Assembly (NCBI RefSeq): GCF_021155775.2 | Contig: NC_060236.1 | Location: 12,941,087-13,005,086 of the forward strand | Direction: 5' to 3' | Length of the DNA: 64,000 bases | DNA from: Neodiprion pinetum | Lineage: Eukaryota > Arthropoda > Insecta > Hymenoptera > Diprionidae | Part shown: positions 53,131-63,486 of the stretch, in pieces | Numbering within the stretch: the first letter of the stretch is position 1 | Layout: each line of letters opens with the position of its first letter | Program-made: the position numbers and the translations under genes | Notes under the pieces: generated by a model | Database searches by the model: none | What the model was told of the DNA's origin: nothing | Seen by the model: the letters and a program-made list of their open reading frames with translations, nothing else

Positions 53131-54553
53131 GTCTAGAGAAGAACCGAAACCCCCCTCCTTTATTACAGAAGGTTTATCTAGATAAAGACCTAGATAAATG
53201 GAGAAAATCTCAACAAGAGGACAACACTCCAACTCAAATTGAGTCCTGGAAGGAAACGGAGACCCGCCCGGACTGGCAAGATATATCTTTAGCCGAGCCA
53301 GACTTGAAAATTTATTGGGCTCAATGGGACTCTATCCTTTTAATTGATGGAATTTTATACCGAAAATGGGAATCTGCAGACTTGAAGGAAATCAGGTGGC
53401 AACTTTTTGTTCCTAGGACTGGAGTTCCAGAGATTCTTGCTCTTCATCATGATTCTCCTACAGGCGGACACTTCGCCTCAAATAAAACTCTAGGCAGAAT
53501 ACGCAGCTTCTACTTTTGGCCTCGTTGCCGGTCAGACATTGAAGATTGGTGCCGAAGATGTCAATTCTGCACGGCAGAGAAAGGAGCTCGAGCTAAAGGA
53601 CATAGCTCTCTTCAAGCTTACAACGTGGGAGCTCCTTTTGAGAGAATAGCAATGGACATTCTCGGACCCCTCCCTACAACCTATACAGGAAATAAATATG
53701 CTCTGGTTATTGCAGATTATTCTACCAAGTGGCCCGAAGTGGTTCCACTTGCCAATCAAGAAGCTTCTACTGTAGTTAGAGCGTTCGTTAGTGAGTTTAT
53801 CTGCGGACACGGAGTTCCTCTGGAACTTCATACTGATCAAAGCCGAAATTTTAAGTCAACCTTATTATAAGAGGTTACCCAGATTTTAGGGGTTAGAAAG
53901 ACTCGTACGACTCCTTTGCATCCACAATCTGACGGCATGATAGAGCGTCTGAATCGAACCTTATTCCAATATTTGTCGTCCTTCGTAGAACAGAATCAAA
54001 GAGACTGGGACTCCTGGATCGCTTTCTTCCTCTCATCTTACAGATCTGCGATTCATGAGACGACAAAAGAGACGCCAGCCATCATGCTTACAGGAAGAAA
54101 TCTTCGACTTCCGTCAAATTTAGAACAAGGCCCTGTTCCTGTGCAAAAACAGCACCAAACAGATTATGCCTCTCTTTTACAACAACGATTAGAAGAAATT
54201 CACAGCTTTGCTAGAAATAGAATTTCTATGGTTTCGGATGAATTAAAAACTCGTTACGATATTCGATCTAGATATTTAAAATTTGTCTTGGAGATTCTGT
54301 CTGGCTCTTGCAACTTCGAAGACAGAAAGGACGATGTCCGCAACTACAAGTAAATTGGGAAAGCACTCACTTAGTGTTTAACCGGATCAATGATGTCGTT
54401 TACAGGATCCGAAAAAACCTTTACTCCAAGGCAAAAGTAGTACACCTGAACTGTCTTGCACAATTTGAAAACGATCAACTCGAAACTAACTCTCGAAGAA
54501 CTGGAACATCCTTCGAGGTTAGATCTTCAGAAGTACACTTTTGTCAACTATGA
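53130..54553 (+). pseudogene. Gypsy-A integrase, one in-frame stop and one shift
   Basis: Zinc motif H-x4-H-type (LALHHDSPTGGHF) with C-R-R-C-Q-F-C near 53545. Catalytic D in MDILGPLP (53654), D in ELHTDQSRNF (53826), E in DGMIERLNRTL (53934). A TAA at 53868 falls between the second Asp and the Glu region, and a shift occurs near 54300. The C terminus (54308-54553) has NRINDVVYRIRKN and AKVVHLNCLAQF, the usual Gypsy integrase tail. It stops at TGA 54551. Confidence 0.85.
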
Positions 54554-55240
54554 TCGACTCAACCTTCTTTACAATTGGTCGTCGACCGGAAGAAGAATCT
54601 TTCACTTGGAATTCAATTGAATGAAACTCGACCACTTACAATTATTATTGAAGCAAATATCCGATGCGGAAAATCAACATTTACCAAGAGGTTTTTAGCC
54701 GACCGCCAGGTCTATACACTTTTAGAACCTCTTGAAGAATATCGAGACGTCGCTGAAATTAATCTTTTAGATTTAATGTATCAGGACCCTGACCGATATG
54801 GCTATCATTTTCAGCATTACGCTCGAATGGTTATGTTAGACAGGCATCTTTAGACAACTACGACACCTGTCAAGGTAATGGAGAGATCGATATTTAGTAG
54901 CAATTGTTTTTATAGAAGCTCCCCGAAGATTGGAAAATTTTCGCGACTTCGAATCTCATTTATTGATGAAAAATTTCTCTGTTCGCATTCGCTTGTCTGA
55001 GTTCAGAGTAGACTCAATTGTTTATCTGCGAGTTTCCCCAGAAACTTGTTTCGCCCGGGTCTGTTCCCGTTCTCGTGAGGAAGAATCGAATATTTATTCA
55101 GAGTTACTTAGAACTATTCATGAGGTTCATGAAGATTGGTTGATATAACAAACCTTTCCTTGTTTATCAGCTCCCGTCTTGGTTATTGATACAGAATCTA
55201 CAGCCGACCAAGTTCATTCTAATATCTGTTTCGCAATGTC
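54554..55240 (+). pseudogene. Deoxynucleoside kinase (dNK)-like frame downstream of Gypsy-A pol
   Basis: In the same frame as pol and immediately after its TGA, the sequence reads LTIIIEANIRCGKSTFTKRF, a P-loop region of the dNK family (usual E-G-N-I-G-x-G-K-S/T). Then come EPLEEYRDV, LLDLMYQDPDRYGYHFQHY, V-K-V-M-E-R-S-I-F-S (E-R-S motif) and, after a shift, YLRVSPETCFARVCSRSREE (LID-type R-x-R-x-E-E) and HEVHEDWLI. Total length of about 220 codons equals a normal dNK. Stops at 54853 and near 55146 and at least one frameshift break it. Two P-loop glycines are replaced (A and R). dNK phosphorylates deoxynucleosides in the salvage pathway. I see no intron and no poly(A) tract; an accessory gene or a captured mRNA copy are both possible. 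Confidence 0.75.
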
Positions 55241-56785
55241 ACACGGGTAAGGTTAAGCCTTTGAGTTTGATACTAAAAGAGTTTTCTTGGAAGGATTTTA
55301 AAAGAAAAAAAAAATTATTTAACAAGAAGAAGGGTTTTATCAATTGAACTAATAGAATTTGAAACGCAGCATTAACAATGTTTTTTAATTCTTTTTGAAC
55401 AAGGTCGGATTCTTTGCATCCTTCGGTTTTTTTCACAATGTCGTAAAGAATTTTCTTACATCGTTGACATCTTGTCTTTTCTTGAAAAAAGGAGAGATAA
55501 AGGTAAATTGAGTTTGGGAGGGATTCAGGTTTTGAGCTGAAAGAATGAATGAAATAGTGTTCATGAAGTGGAAATTATCTTCTTATAATTTATTTATGAT
55601 ACTTATTGTGGTGTACTCACTAAGAATCAAAACAGCTCCTACATAAGAAGCCTGGCTTACCTTTTTCCGAAACAGTATTTAGCTGCCTGCAAGAAACTTC
55701 TCTCCTTAACGAATTAAAGAAATTTGAAATTTCTGTCACAGAATGTTCTTGTAGATTTTCTCGCGGAAACTTCTTGGCTAGTATTGCCGCGTCCAAAGAG
55801 GTATGTTCTTTGAAACTCACGTGTCGGAATCAAGGATTAAACGAGAATGAATTATTTCAATATTAAAAGTTGTTTGTTTTGTGTTGGTCTCATGTTTTTC
55901 CATGAATTTTGTTTCTTTCTAGAAACTTCTTCTCTTGAATCGAGTTTTGTGTCGGACAGGCTTTGGTTTCTTTTATAGTGAGAATAGAGCCACAATTATT
56001 TTTCGATGTCGATGAGCGATTGCTTGATTTTCATTTTATTACCCCTAAGTGTTAGTTTTTGTAAGCACTTTTTCATGTTATTTGATAAGCAGCCTTTTCC
56101 TTCCGACCTACCCGATTTCTGAGGATGATTGGTGGCCTTGGTTATGAAGAACCACATGGAAATGATTCAGATAATATCGTTTCTTTTCTATCTTTATTGA
56201 ATATTTAATTCAACTTATTCGTGCTTTTCCCAAATTCGCTTAGCGAGTTTAGATTGATCAGCCACCACTCACATTTGTCCTCCCAAACTCTAGGGTATGC
56301 TGTTTCTAGAAGAAATCTCAGATCCAGGCACCCGTTCTTTTCCTTTCTCCAGTGCCAATTCTCGAAAGGAATCAGCCTTTACCTTGCCTGAGTTTTCCCG
56401 GTTACGGTTTCCCGCCTCGACGTAATCGTCCGTGTCTGTTTCGACCGGTCTATCTTTCCTGAAGAAGAATGGATTTTCTTTCCGAAGTCGATCCGGATGA
56501 TTTCGATTTCTTCAAATTCATGAAGATACATAACTCTGAACAACACTTACCTGTATAAAACAAGGCACATGAAATTTTTGAAATTATTTAATGCTCAACT
56601 ACCTGCTCAAGGTTTTCTGTGGTTTACCTTAAGACTGTGGGCAGATGCCAGATAGTAAAAAAGGGAGTCTTTCAAATTTTTAGCGCCACAGCTCCAACTC
56701 ACCTTTGAGCACTGACTGCTAGATCACTTTTACAATTGTTTTATCTTTTCCGAGTCGGGACGACTCTTTTCCTCGGGGGGGTGGG
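55241..56785 (+). other. Gypsy-A 3' non-coding region
   Basis: About 1.5 kb between dNK and the 3' LTR. A 29-codon ORF at 56470-56559 (MDFLSEVDPDDFDFFKFMK) is acidic and stands after a pyrimidine-rich stretch; its reality is doubtful. Minus ORFs at 55239-55436 and 55620-55820 have no motif. The length is unusual for a Gypsy 3' region. Confidence 0.4.
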
Positions 56786-56791
56786 GAGTAG
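56774..56791 (+). promoter_or_regulatory. Gypsy-A polypurine tract
   Basis: CGGGGGGGTGGGGAGTAG directly precedes the 3' LTR (TGTTTCAAAGG), as expected for plus-strand priming. Confidence 0.75.
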
Positions 56792-57069
56792 TGTTTCAAA
56801 GGATGAAATCACCCGTCCTGCTCCCTTTTAATGATCTAGTAGTCATCATAGACGGAAGAGGTTTATAAACCTCTTTTGTCTTAAAAAATAATAAGGGTGC
56901 TGCGTCAACCAACATTTTTGTGAAAACAGTCTTGTTTCAGATTTCAAACTAGAAACACGTTCTCAGCTACTGAAGCATGTTCACAACATTTTATTTACGC
57001 CTTTGATTTGTCTCATTTAATAAGCTCACGAATCCTGATTTATTCTTGCAGCGTCAGTAGTATATAACA
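56792..57069 (+). repeat. Gypsy-A 3' LTR
   Basis: Starts TGTTTCAAAGGATGAAATC and ends GTATATAACA. Shared blocks with the 5' LTR include GATCTAGTAGTCATCATAGA and GAGGTTTATAAACCTCTT. Divergence is greater than between the nested BEL LTRs, as expected for the older host element. Confidence 0.8.
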
Positions 57070-57214
57070 AGGCGGGTTCTAAATAGAAACACCTTCTTTA
57101 CCGACCAAGCCGCCTATCCGTCAACCAATCCGCCTATCCGTGCATCCCAGACGCAAACCTTCGAAGGTTACCCCCACTCTCGTGAGATAAAATGTGCTCT
57201 GCCGACCGCTCGTC

Positions 57215-57345
57215 GGTAAGAAAATCTCCCAAATGACCATGATCGTCGTGAAAAAATCCTCCAAATGACCATAATTGACGGTGAAAAATCCTCCAAATGA
57301 CCATGATCGTCGGTAAAAAATGCCTGAAATTGCCGTGGTATTACC
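57215..57345 (+). repeat. ~40-bp tandem units, AAATGACCATGATCGTCG
   Basis: The sequence AATCCTCCAAATGACCATGATCGTCG(G)TGAAAA recurs about four times at roughly 40-bp spacing (near 57225, 57265, 57292 and 57310). It lies at the outer edge of the element. Confidence 0.65.
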
Positions 57346-57549
57346 CCTTGTGAAATAAATTGTGCTCTTTGTCGGTAAAGAAAATCATGCTCATCTAGCG
57401 GGATCGATAACTGCATTACCGAGCGCACTCCGTGAATCCTCAGGCATTCGAGCGGACCCCGTGGATCCTCGAACGTTCGACCGAGAATCCTGGCATGTGT
57501 CAGGTTTTGAGAGCTTCCAGAAGGTTCGAGAAGATTCTCACGGCCTTGA

Positions 57550-57800
57550 ACGAATCTAGACTGACAAATAATTCGTCCGACGTGTTTCGACTCGACGGTG
57601 AGCGGCATGCGGTCGAAGGATTTCGGTGCGACGTTGAATTCTGAAAGACCCGCTCTGGCCTTGAACAAATTTTAGACAAATAATTCTCGGTATCGTCCGG
57701 CGAAAACAATACTCGGAATCGTCCGACGAGTTTCGACTTGACGGTGAGCGGCCTGCGGACAACGGATTGCGGTGCGACGTTGAATTCTGGAAGGTTCTAA
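57550..57800 (+). repeat. ~150-bp tandem units upstream of the promoter
   Basis: Two units with GTCCGACG(T/A)GTTTCGAC(T/C)(T)GACGG, GCGGTCGAAGGAT/GCGGACAACGGAT and TGCGACGTTGAATTCTG. They correspond to the three units in the left copy (5930-6345). Confidence 0.6.
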
Positions 57801-57880
57801 CGTACAATCGAAGGCACATCATTTCGGTAGCTGGTAGAAGTTTTTCAAGGATTCTGTGTACCTGGTGGGAGGAATACGGC

Positions 57881-57888
57881 TATAAAAG
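57881..57888 (+). promoter_or_regulatory. TATA box of the Polinton-like early genes
   Basis: TATAAAAG about 50 bp upstream of the 50-codon ORF, with a CAGTCTTG block 25-35 bp downstream, matching the left copy layout. Confidence 0.55.
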
Positions 57889-57932
57889 GCTGAATTTCAG
57901 GTCAGAAAGACAGTCTTGCATCTTCAGCTCTC

Positions 57933-58085
57933 ATGAGGAGAACTTCAAATAGAGCAGAACTGAAACAGCGAATTGATCTGTTCTCAAAAAACATTCACGA
58001 CTTGAAAACCGTTATAAACCAGAAGTCAGAACTCAACAAAGTGACAAAAAAGTTCGCAAATCTAAATTCATCAAGAAACACGTAA
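57933..58085 (+). CDS. Small 50-aa ORF, possible coiled coil
   Basis: The frame from ATG 57933 to TAA 58083 reads MRRTSNRAELKQRIDLFSKN and then a K/N-rich helix (VINQKSELNKVTKKF). It is intact here and broken by an early stop in the left copy. It lies between the TATA box and the 95-codon gene, 24 bp apart from it, so the two may share a transcript. Function unknown. Confidence 0.45.
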   Translation: MRRTSNRAELKQRIDLFSKNIHDLKTVINQKSELNKVTKKFANLNSSRNT

Positions 58086-58109
58086 CTGCTAAACGTTAGA
58101 AAGAAAAAA

Positions 58110-58397
58110 ATGGATTTCACAAAACTGAACAAAGTTGCAAGCATGAACGAATTTCTACCGACGAAGAAAATGACGGAGCTAGAAATTTTCAAAATCTACA
58201 AAGTCACCAACATTCGACGAGTCCAAACGAGGTTTGGACAGCGTGTCGTCACAGATCTGAACTACGAATTCAGCGTATTCTTACCAGCACGGGTTGTGCG
58301 ACTGCTGAACGGGGATGCAACCCAATACCAGAAATTGGTGCAGACGATGGAGGAGGAGCGGTTGCTCTTGCAGTATCTGGGCAGCCAGTATCGTTAA
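58110..58397 (+). CDS. 95-aa early protein of Polinton-like element
   Basis: Intact frame MDFTKLNKVASMNEFLPTKK, then EIFKIYKVTNIRRVQTRFG, then VVTDLNYEFSVFLPARVVRL and a C-terminal helix ending LLQYLGSQYR. The alternation of short hydrophobic strands, with the Y-x-V-T-x-x-x-x-V-Q-T-x-F-G and F-x-V-F-L-P pattern, suggests a small beta-barrel (possibly OB-fold, single-strand DNA binding). That fold guess is inference; I cannot name the family. It is conserved, though broken, in the left copy. Confidence 0.55.
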   Translation: MDFTKLNKVASMNEFLPTKKMTELEIFKIYKVTNIRRVQTRFGQRVVTDLNYEFSVFLPARVVRLLNGDATQYQKLVQTMEEERLLLQYLGSQYR

Positions 58398-58436
58398 ATT
58401 GAATTCAAAGATGCGTCGACTCTCGCTTAATTTGTA

Positions 58437-58530
58437 CACCGTACCTGGACAACGTGTGCAGCGTCTCCTTCTTACCAGCATGGACCGTGCGACTACTGAA
58501 CGTGATCAAAAACCAATTCCAAAAACTTAA
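58437..58530 (+). pseudogene. Partial tandem duplicate of the 95-aa gene 3' half
   Basis: GTGCAGCGTCTCCTTCTTACC followed by the R-x-x-R-A-T-T-E-R-type segment repeats the second half of the gene. The left copy has the same kind of duplication, so it is ancestral. Confidence 0.45.
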
Positions 58531-58876
58531 CAAAAAAAACTTTCGAAAAAGTTTCCAAGTATTCTACGTTTCATAACGTTTAAGAAAAGTGTATAAACAT
58601 TCTCACAAAGCTTTTATTTATTTTTTGCTGTACAATAACTAGATATATTACTTCTACTTCTACTATTACGTTGCATGCTGTTGTTTACAGCTCTCTGAAA
58701 CATACAATAATTTTGGATATCTAAAATATGATCCATCACCTACGCACACAAAAGTATTTATCAAATTTGTTCTTGAAGTTCTAAAATGGTATTCTAGAAA
58801 CGTGAGAGATGTATGTATCACAACAGTTTCAAGGTTTTCGTTGTTAAAAAGAGAAAAAAAGGAAAATAAATTTGTT
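58531..58876. other. Intergenic stretch with convergent poly(A)-like signals
   Basis: AT-rich. AATAAA-type signals occur on both strands (TTTATTTATTTTTT at 58614 on the minus strand). No gene is supported; the 118-codon minus ORF overlapping here is not recognised. Confidence 0.35.
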
Positions 58877-59140
58877 CTAAAAGTTGTGAAATGAAATAAA
58901 AAATTTTTTCCACATTTTTTGAAACTGAAAATCCCCTTCTTCATCACGTACCAAGCGGGCCGCCACACCCGCCCGGTAAACGATAACGTCATTTCGAGGG
59001 TTGTTATCGTCATTACGGTCACCGTTCGCCATGTGCACGCTCATTGCCAACCTTACTGATTTTACCAGAAAATCGTGAGGTATTTCGAATATCCACTCTA
59101 TAGACACCCACACATGTTGTAAAATGTTTACGTACTTCAT
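58877..59140 (-). CDS. Hypothetical 87-aa protein of the Polinton-like element
   Basis: The frame from ATG 59140 reads MKYVNILQHVWVSIEWIFEI, then FLVKSVRLAMSVH and VVY/IVYRAGVAARLVRDEEG. Composition is well balanced and W/F/I-rich at the start, which looks protein-like. I do not recognise a family. It is divergent to the polymerase. Confidence 0.35.
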   Translation of the reverse strand: MKYVNILQHVWVSIEWIFEIPHDFLVKSVRLAMSVHMANGDRNDDNNPRNDVIVYRAGVAARLVRDEEGDFQFQKMWKKFFISFHNF

Positions 59141-59242
59141 TTTTTTTCTTGACGGTTTGCAAGCTCAACTGTTAATGAATTCATCAGACGGACGGAGCAC
59201 CCCACTCTTCGTACAGCTTCTTCATATGTCTGAGGTTTACGA

Positions 59243-59524
59243 CTAAACTATACCAAAGCATACAGTGGTTGACACTAGTCGGTTACGTTTGAAGGATATA
59301 TCCTTCTCACTCTGTCCTACTGCACTAGTGCGTAGACCTCGAAATCGTGAAACTGACACCGTGGGGCCAAGTAAAACATCCCTGTAACGCTCCTGGAGAA
59401 CGATATCTACTAAGCCTATCACAGTTCCATGTATAACTCTAGCGATTAGTTCACTCTCAGAGCTCTCTCTCGTACATGAGGCGTGCGAAACTTTTTCGTC
59501 AAGTTCCAAGAACTGCCTTACCAT
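59243..59524 (-). CDS. Hypothetical 93-aa ORF
   Basis: The minus frame reads MVRQFLELDEKVSHASCTRE, then ELIARVIHGTVIGLVDIVLQ. Balanced composition but no motif known to me. It may be a second exon-like part of the gene at 58877 or chance. Confidence 0.25.
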   Translation of the reverse strand: MVRQFLELDEKVSHASCTRESSESELIARVIHGTVIGLVDIVLQERYRDVLLGPTVSVSRFRGLRTSAVGQSEKDISFKRNRLVSTTVCFGIV

Positions 59525-59732
59525 CTTCCACGCGCTGCAGGTTCATTCGAGTAATATCTTGACATTTTTTTCGCTGAAGAATATTGCATACGGTTGTTCC
59601 CGAATTTTCGGCAATATGTGAGTCACGTCGGTGTTTACCCGTGAAAGGGACCGTGTCAGCGTAGAGCGGTCATTCTAGAGCAAGCTTCGAAACTCTATCT
59701 TTGTCAAGTGCGTGATCGAAAGAAGAAGAAAC

Positions 59733-62700
59733 ATGGATTCCGAAAAGTGTTTGGAATTCATACAAATCATGGTAACGGCGTTCAAGATTTTATCTGAAAA
59801 ATTGTCACCGGCAGAGATTGCAAAATGGATTCGATTCGGAACCCAAAATACCAGGCTTTTGAATAAAATCTTACGAAACAACGTCCCAACGATCGGGAAG
59901 AAGACAAGAATTTTGACTACAATTGGAATTCTGAAATCGGTGACAGTCAAATTTCAACAATTTCAAAATGTGGGTGACGGATTACGAAGCCGACGGAGAA
60001 GCGATCGAGTACGGTGGAAAGATTTGGAGACAGCTTTCGAGACCCAAATTCGAACGGGAGCCATTATCAATCTGCGGCACAAAGATTTAAACAGGTTTTT
60101 GAAAGATGCGAAACACCTCGTCGTTACAAGACTGAAGAAAATGCTACGAAAAGTGGGAAGTTTAAGAGCAAACTGTGTCTTGTGTTGTGAATTCAATATA
60201 ACGAAAAACGCTGAACTTGTTGAAGAAATGAAATATTTTAACACCAGAAACCAGATCATCCTCCGGCCAGCTGACATACACGGGTGGTTCGAAGAGAACG
60301 TAAAGCAAAAAGTGTTGACCAAGGTGGAAGATTTTCAAGAGAGAGACTCTGATTGGTCGCTGACTGAAATAATCAATTTGACTGTGAATATCAACAAGTA
60401 CGTGCCACTGCGAGCCGGTGTGTTCACATACACACCACTACCCAAAGACATTCAAGATAAGAAGGCTGTCGTCAACATCCGTAACAGCGACTCATATTGC
60501 TTTCTATGGTCGGTCACTGCAGCCCTCTTTCCAGCCAACAACAATACCAGTGAAATCACTTCATATCCACATTTTAGCTCAGTGGTACAATACGACGCTT
60601 TGCATTTTCCAATGTCTTCAGACCAGATTCCAAAATTTGAGAAACTTAACAAACTTTCAATTAAGGTTTGGGGTACAGATAGTACGGAAAAACAAAAGCG
60701 CAGTGAAATTGCACCCATTTATTTGAGCCGGAACAAGTCTGATAAACCTACAATCCATCTTTCAGTAATCGAGACTGAAAACGACGATGATGATGATGAT
60801 GATGGTATGGAAAATAATGAAAAGAATGTAACACATCATTTTGCATGGATTCGGAATTTATCGCGGTTGACGAGTTCTCAAATTTCTAAACATGAACGTC
60901 GTACTTCGTTATGCGATAGGTGTCAATCAAACTTTCAATCTGAAAGGTGTTTAGCTTACTATCTGCATTGTGCGTTTGACGATTCGCTTTCAAAATTCGA
61001 AATTAATCGCGGAGAAACTTGCATCCAATGGTTTGTGAATGAGTCAGAGGAATTGGCACATTCGTTAGAGGGATACTACAAAACTGTTGTACCGATAGAA
61101 CTACTAAATTTCAATCAGATCAACGAATTTGATTTATCGACGGTCTGTCATATTTGCAAAAAACCGTTTACACCCACAGACGTGAAACATCGTGATCACT
61201 GCTATTCCACGGGAAATTACCGTGGTGCTGCTCACCGCAGCTGTAATCTAAATTACCAAAATTCGCACACTATACCAGTAATATTCCACAATCTGTCGGG
61301 TTACGATTCGCATTTTCTGATCAAAGCACTGGCGACGTCATTCGAAGGTACTGTTAAACTATAACCTGTTAATGAAGAAAAGTACATTTCCTTCACTAAA
61401 TTCGTAAAGGGAACGGATGTAACGTTCCGTTTCATAGATTCGTACCGTTTCATGCCTCGATGAATTATCATCGTATCTGGACGATTGTCAAAAAACAATA
61501 ACACGTAAATTCTGGAGTAGCTTGAACAAATTTCGGTTATTGACAAGGAAAGGTGTCTTCCCGTACGAACACATAGACAGTTGGGAGAAGCTCGAAGAGA
61601 AACAGTGACCAGCCAAAGAACAGTTTTATTCAAAATTGAATGACCGGAATATATCAGACGACGATTACGCACACGCGTGCGACGTATGGCAAACTTTTAA
61701 CGTTCAAACTTTGGAAGAGTATTCGGACTTGTATTTACAGACGGACGTGTTTTTACTGGCTGACTTTTTTCAGAATTTTCGACAGAATTGTTGGACGACG
61801 TACAAACTGGACCCATTACATTACTACACCGCGCCCGGTCTGTCGTTTGATGCAATGTTAAAATGTTCCGGCATCGAACTCGAGCTTCTCACCGACATAG
61901 ACATGGTAATGTTAATCGAAAAAGGTATTCGAGGTGGTGTGTCACAGTGTTCGAACAGATACGCAAACGCCAACAATAGATTTATGGTAGAGGAATTCGA
62001 TCCCGATGTCGAAGAATCTCATCTTGTGTACTTTGACGTTAATAATTTGTACGGTGCTGCCATAAGCTTTGCTCTGCCATACAGTTTCTTCGAATGTGTA
62101 TCAGACTTCAGACAATGCAACGTTCTTATCATCTCGGACGATGCGGATTTTGGTTACATGCTGGAGGTAGATTTGGAATATCCTGCGGAACTGCATGAAA
62201 CTCATAAAGATTCACCATTGTGTCCGGAGCACTATGTACCTCCGATTTCGAACAATAACCAGCCAAAATTGACGCCCACGCTATTTTCCAAGAAAAACTA
62301 CATTGTTTACTACAGCGTTTTGAAACAATGCTTACAATTAGGCTTAAAATCACTCAAAATTCACAGAGTTCTCAAATTCAGGCAAACCCCGTGACTCAGA
62401 AAATATATAGATTTGAATACCGATTTGCGGAAAAAATCTCACAACGAATTCGAGAAAAATTTCTACAAACTGATGATTAACGCAGTTTTTGGCAAAACGA
62501 TGGAGAAACGTGCCAAAGTACAGAGATGTTCGATTGATCACCGAATGGGATGAACGGTACGGTGCTAGAGCTAGCATAGCCAAGCCTAATGCTCACAGCT
62601 GCACCGTTTTCGACAAAGAGATGCTTATCGTCGAAATGAGTAAGTCGAAAGTCAAGTTGAATGAACCATCGTATGCAGGTTTCTCTATCCTGGATCTGTC

Positions 62701-63253
62701 TCAAACATATATCTATGATTTTGGTTAAAATTATATGAAGCAGAAATTCGGCAACCAAGCAAAATTAATGTATACGGATACCGACAGTTTCATTTACAAC
62801 TTTACCGTCCCCGACATATACGAACATATGAAGAAGGACTTGCATAAATTCGATACGTCTGATGATCCGCTTGACAGCGCTTATGGAATGCCTCAAGCCA
62901 ACAAAAAAGTTCTCGGCTTGATGAAAGACGAGAATAACGGAAAAATGATGTTGGAATTTGTAGGATTGCGAGAAAAATTGTACGCATTCCGAGTCTTGGG
63001 AGATGAGAAAGACAATAAACGTGCCAAAGGTGTTAGAGGATCAGCGTTGAGGAAAATAACTTTCAACGATTACTTGGAATGTGCGTTGCAACGTGAAAAT
63101 TTGTCCACAAATCAGCATTTGATATTAGGTCGAAAGCACGAGGTATACACTGTCGAACAGCAGAAAGTGGAACTGAGCTGGAATGACGACAAGCGGATCG
63201 TGTTTCAAAACACAACCAACACGCTTCCGTGGGGCTACAAGCCTGCACCTTAG
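59733..63253 (+). pseudogene. Polinton-like family-B DNA polymerase, broken
   Basis: The ATG at 59733 opens a 543-codon frame to 61364. It has an N-terminal helical domain, a D-S-Y-C-F-L-W-S segment near 60485, and a zinc/HNH-like block ([24 protein letters not shown]) near 61145-61250. The exonuclease motif [14 protein letters not shown] follows (61280). After a shift, 61636-62394 holds HLVYFDVNNLYG (motif A) near 62020. Motif [16 protein letters not shown], is near 62450 and motif C, YTDTDSF, near 62770. Stops at 61362, 62392 and 62726 and shifts near 61365-61635 and 62510 destroy it. It would replicate the element DNA. Confidence 0.85.
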
Positions 63254-63486
63254 CTTTGTAATTACCGTATCGTTATCTATGTAGGACTTGATTTATAACT
63301 GTACCATGATTTGTGAGATATTATTATGTCGGATGGTGAATAAGAACGCTCCGAAATATAAAAAATTGTACAACGATGCATGTGTCTGTCGATTGTCTGA
63401 AAAATAAAGATGAATACTTGTTATGTGTCGGGTATAGAATAAAAAGACACATACGTTTTTTACGAAAAAATTCATTTATTCAAATG
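63254..63486. other. Convergent 3' ends with poly(A)-like signals
   Basis: AATAAA occurs on the plus strand near 63403 and 63437 and on the minus strand near 63473, as expected between convergent polymerase and integrase genes. No gene is seen. Confidence 0.45.

Larger units (their letters stand above)
30582..57069 (+). mobile_element. Ty3/Gypsy element 'Gypsy-A', interrupted by an 18.8-kb BEL nest
   Basis: It has LTRs at 30582-30858 and 56792-57069, a primer binding site, gag, protease, reverse transcriptase, RNase H and integrase in Gypsy order, and then a decayed dNK-like frame. Gag is split by the BEL element between 31977 and 50750. Stops and shifts occur throughout. The two LTRs differ noticeably, which implies age. 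The flanking bases (TTTAT left, AGGCG right) do not match, so a rearrangement or loss at one edge is likely. Excluding the nest, its own sequence is about 7.7 kb. Confidence 0.85.

Noticed and set aside
54575..55240. Host thymidylate kinase or ABC-type P-loop protein
   Set aside because: The E-R-S and R-x-R-x-E-E motifs and the E-P-x-E block order fit the dNK family specifically.
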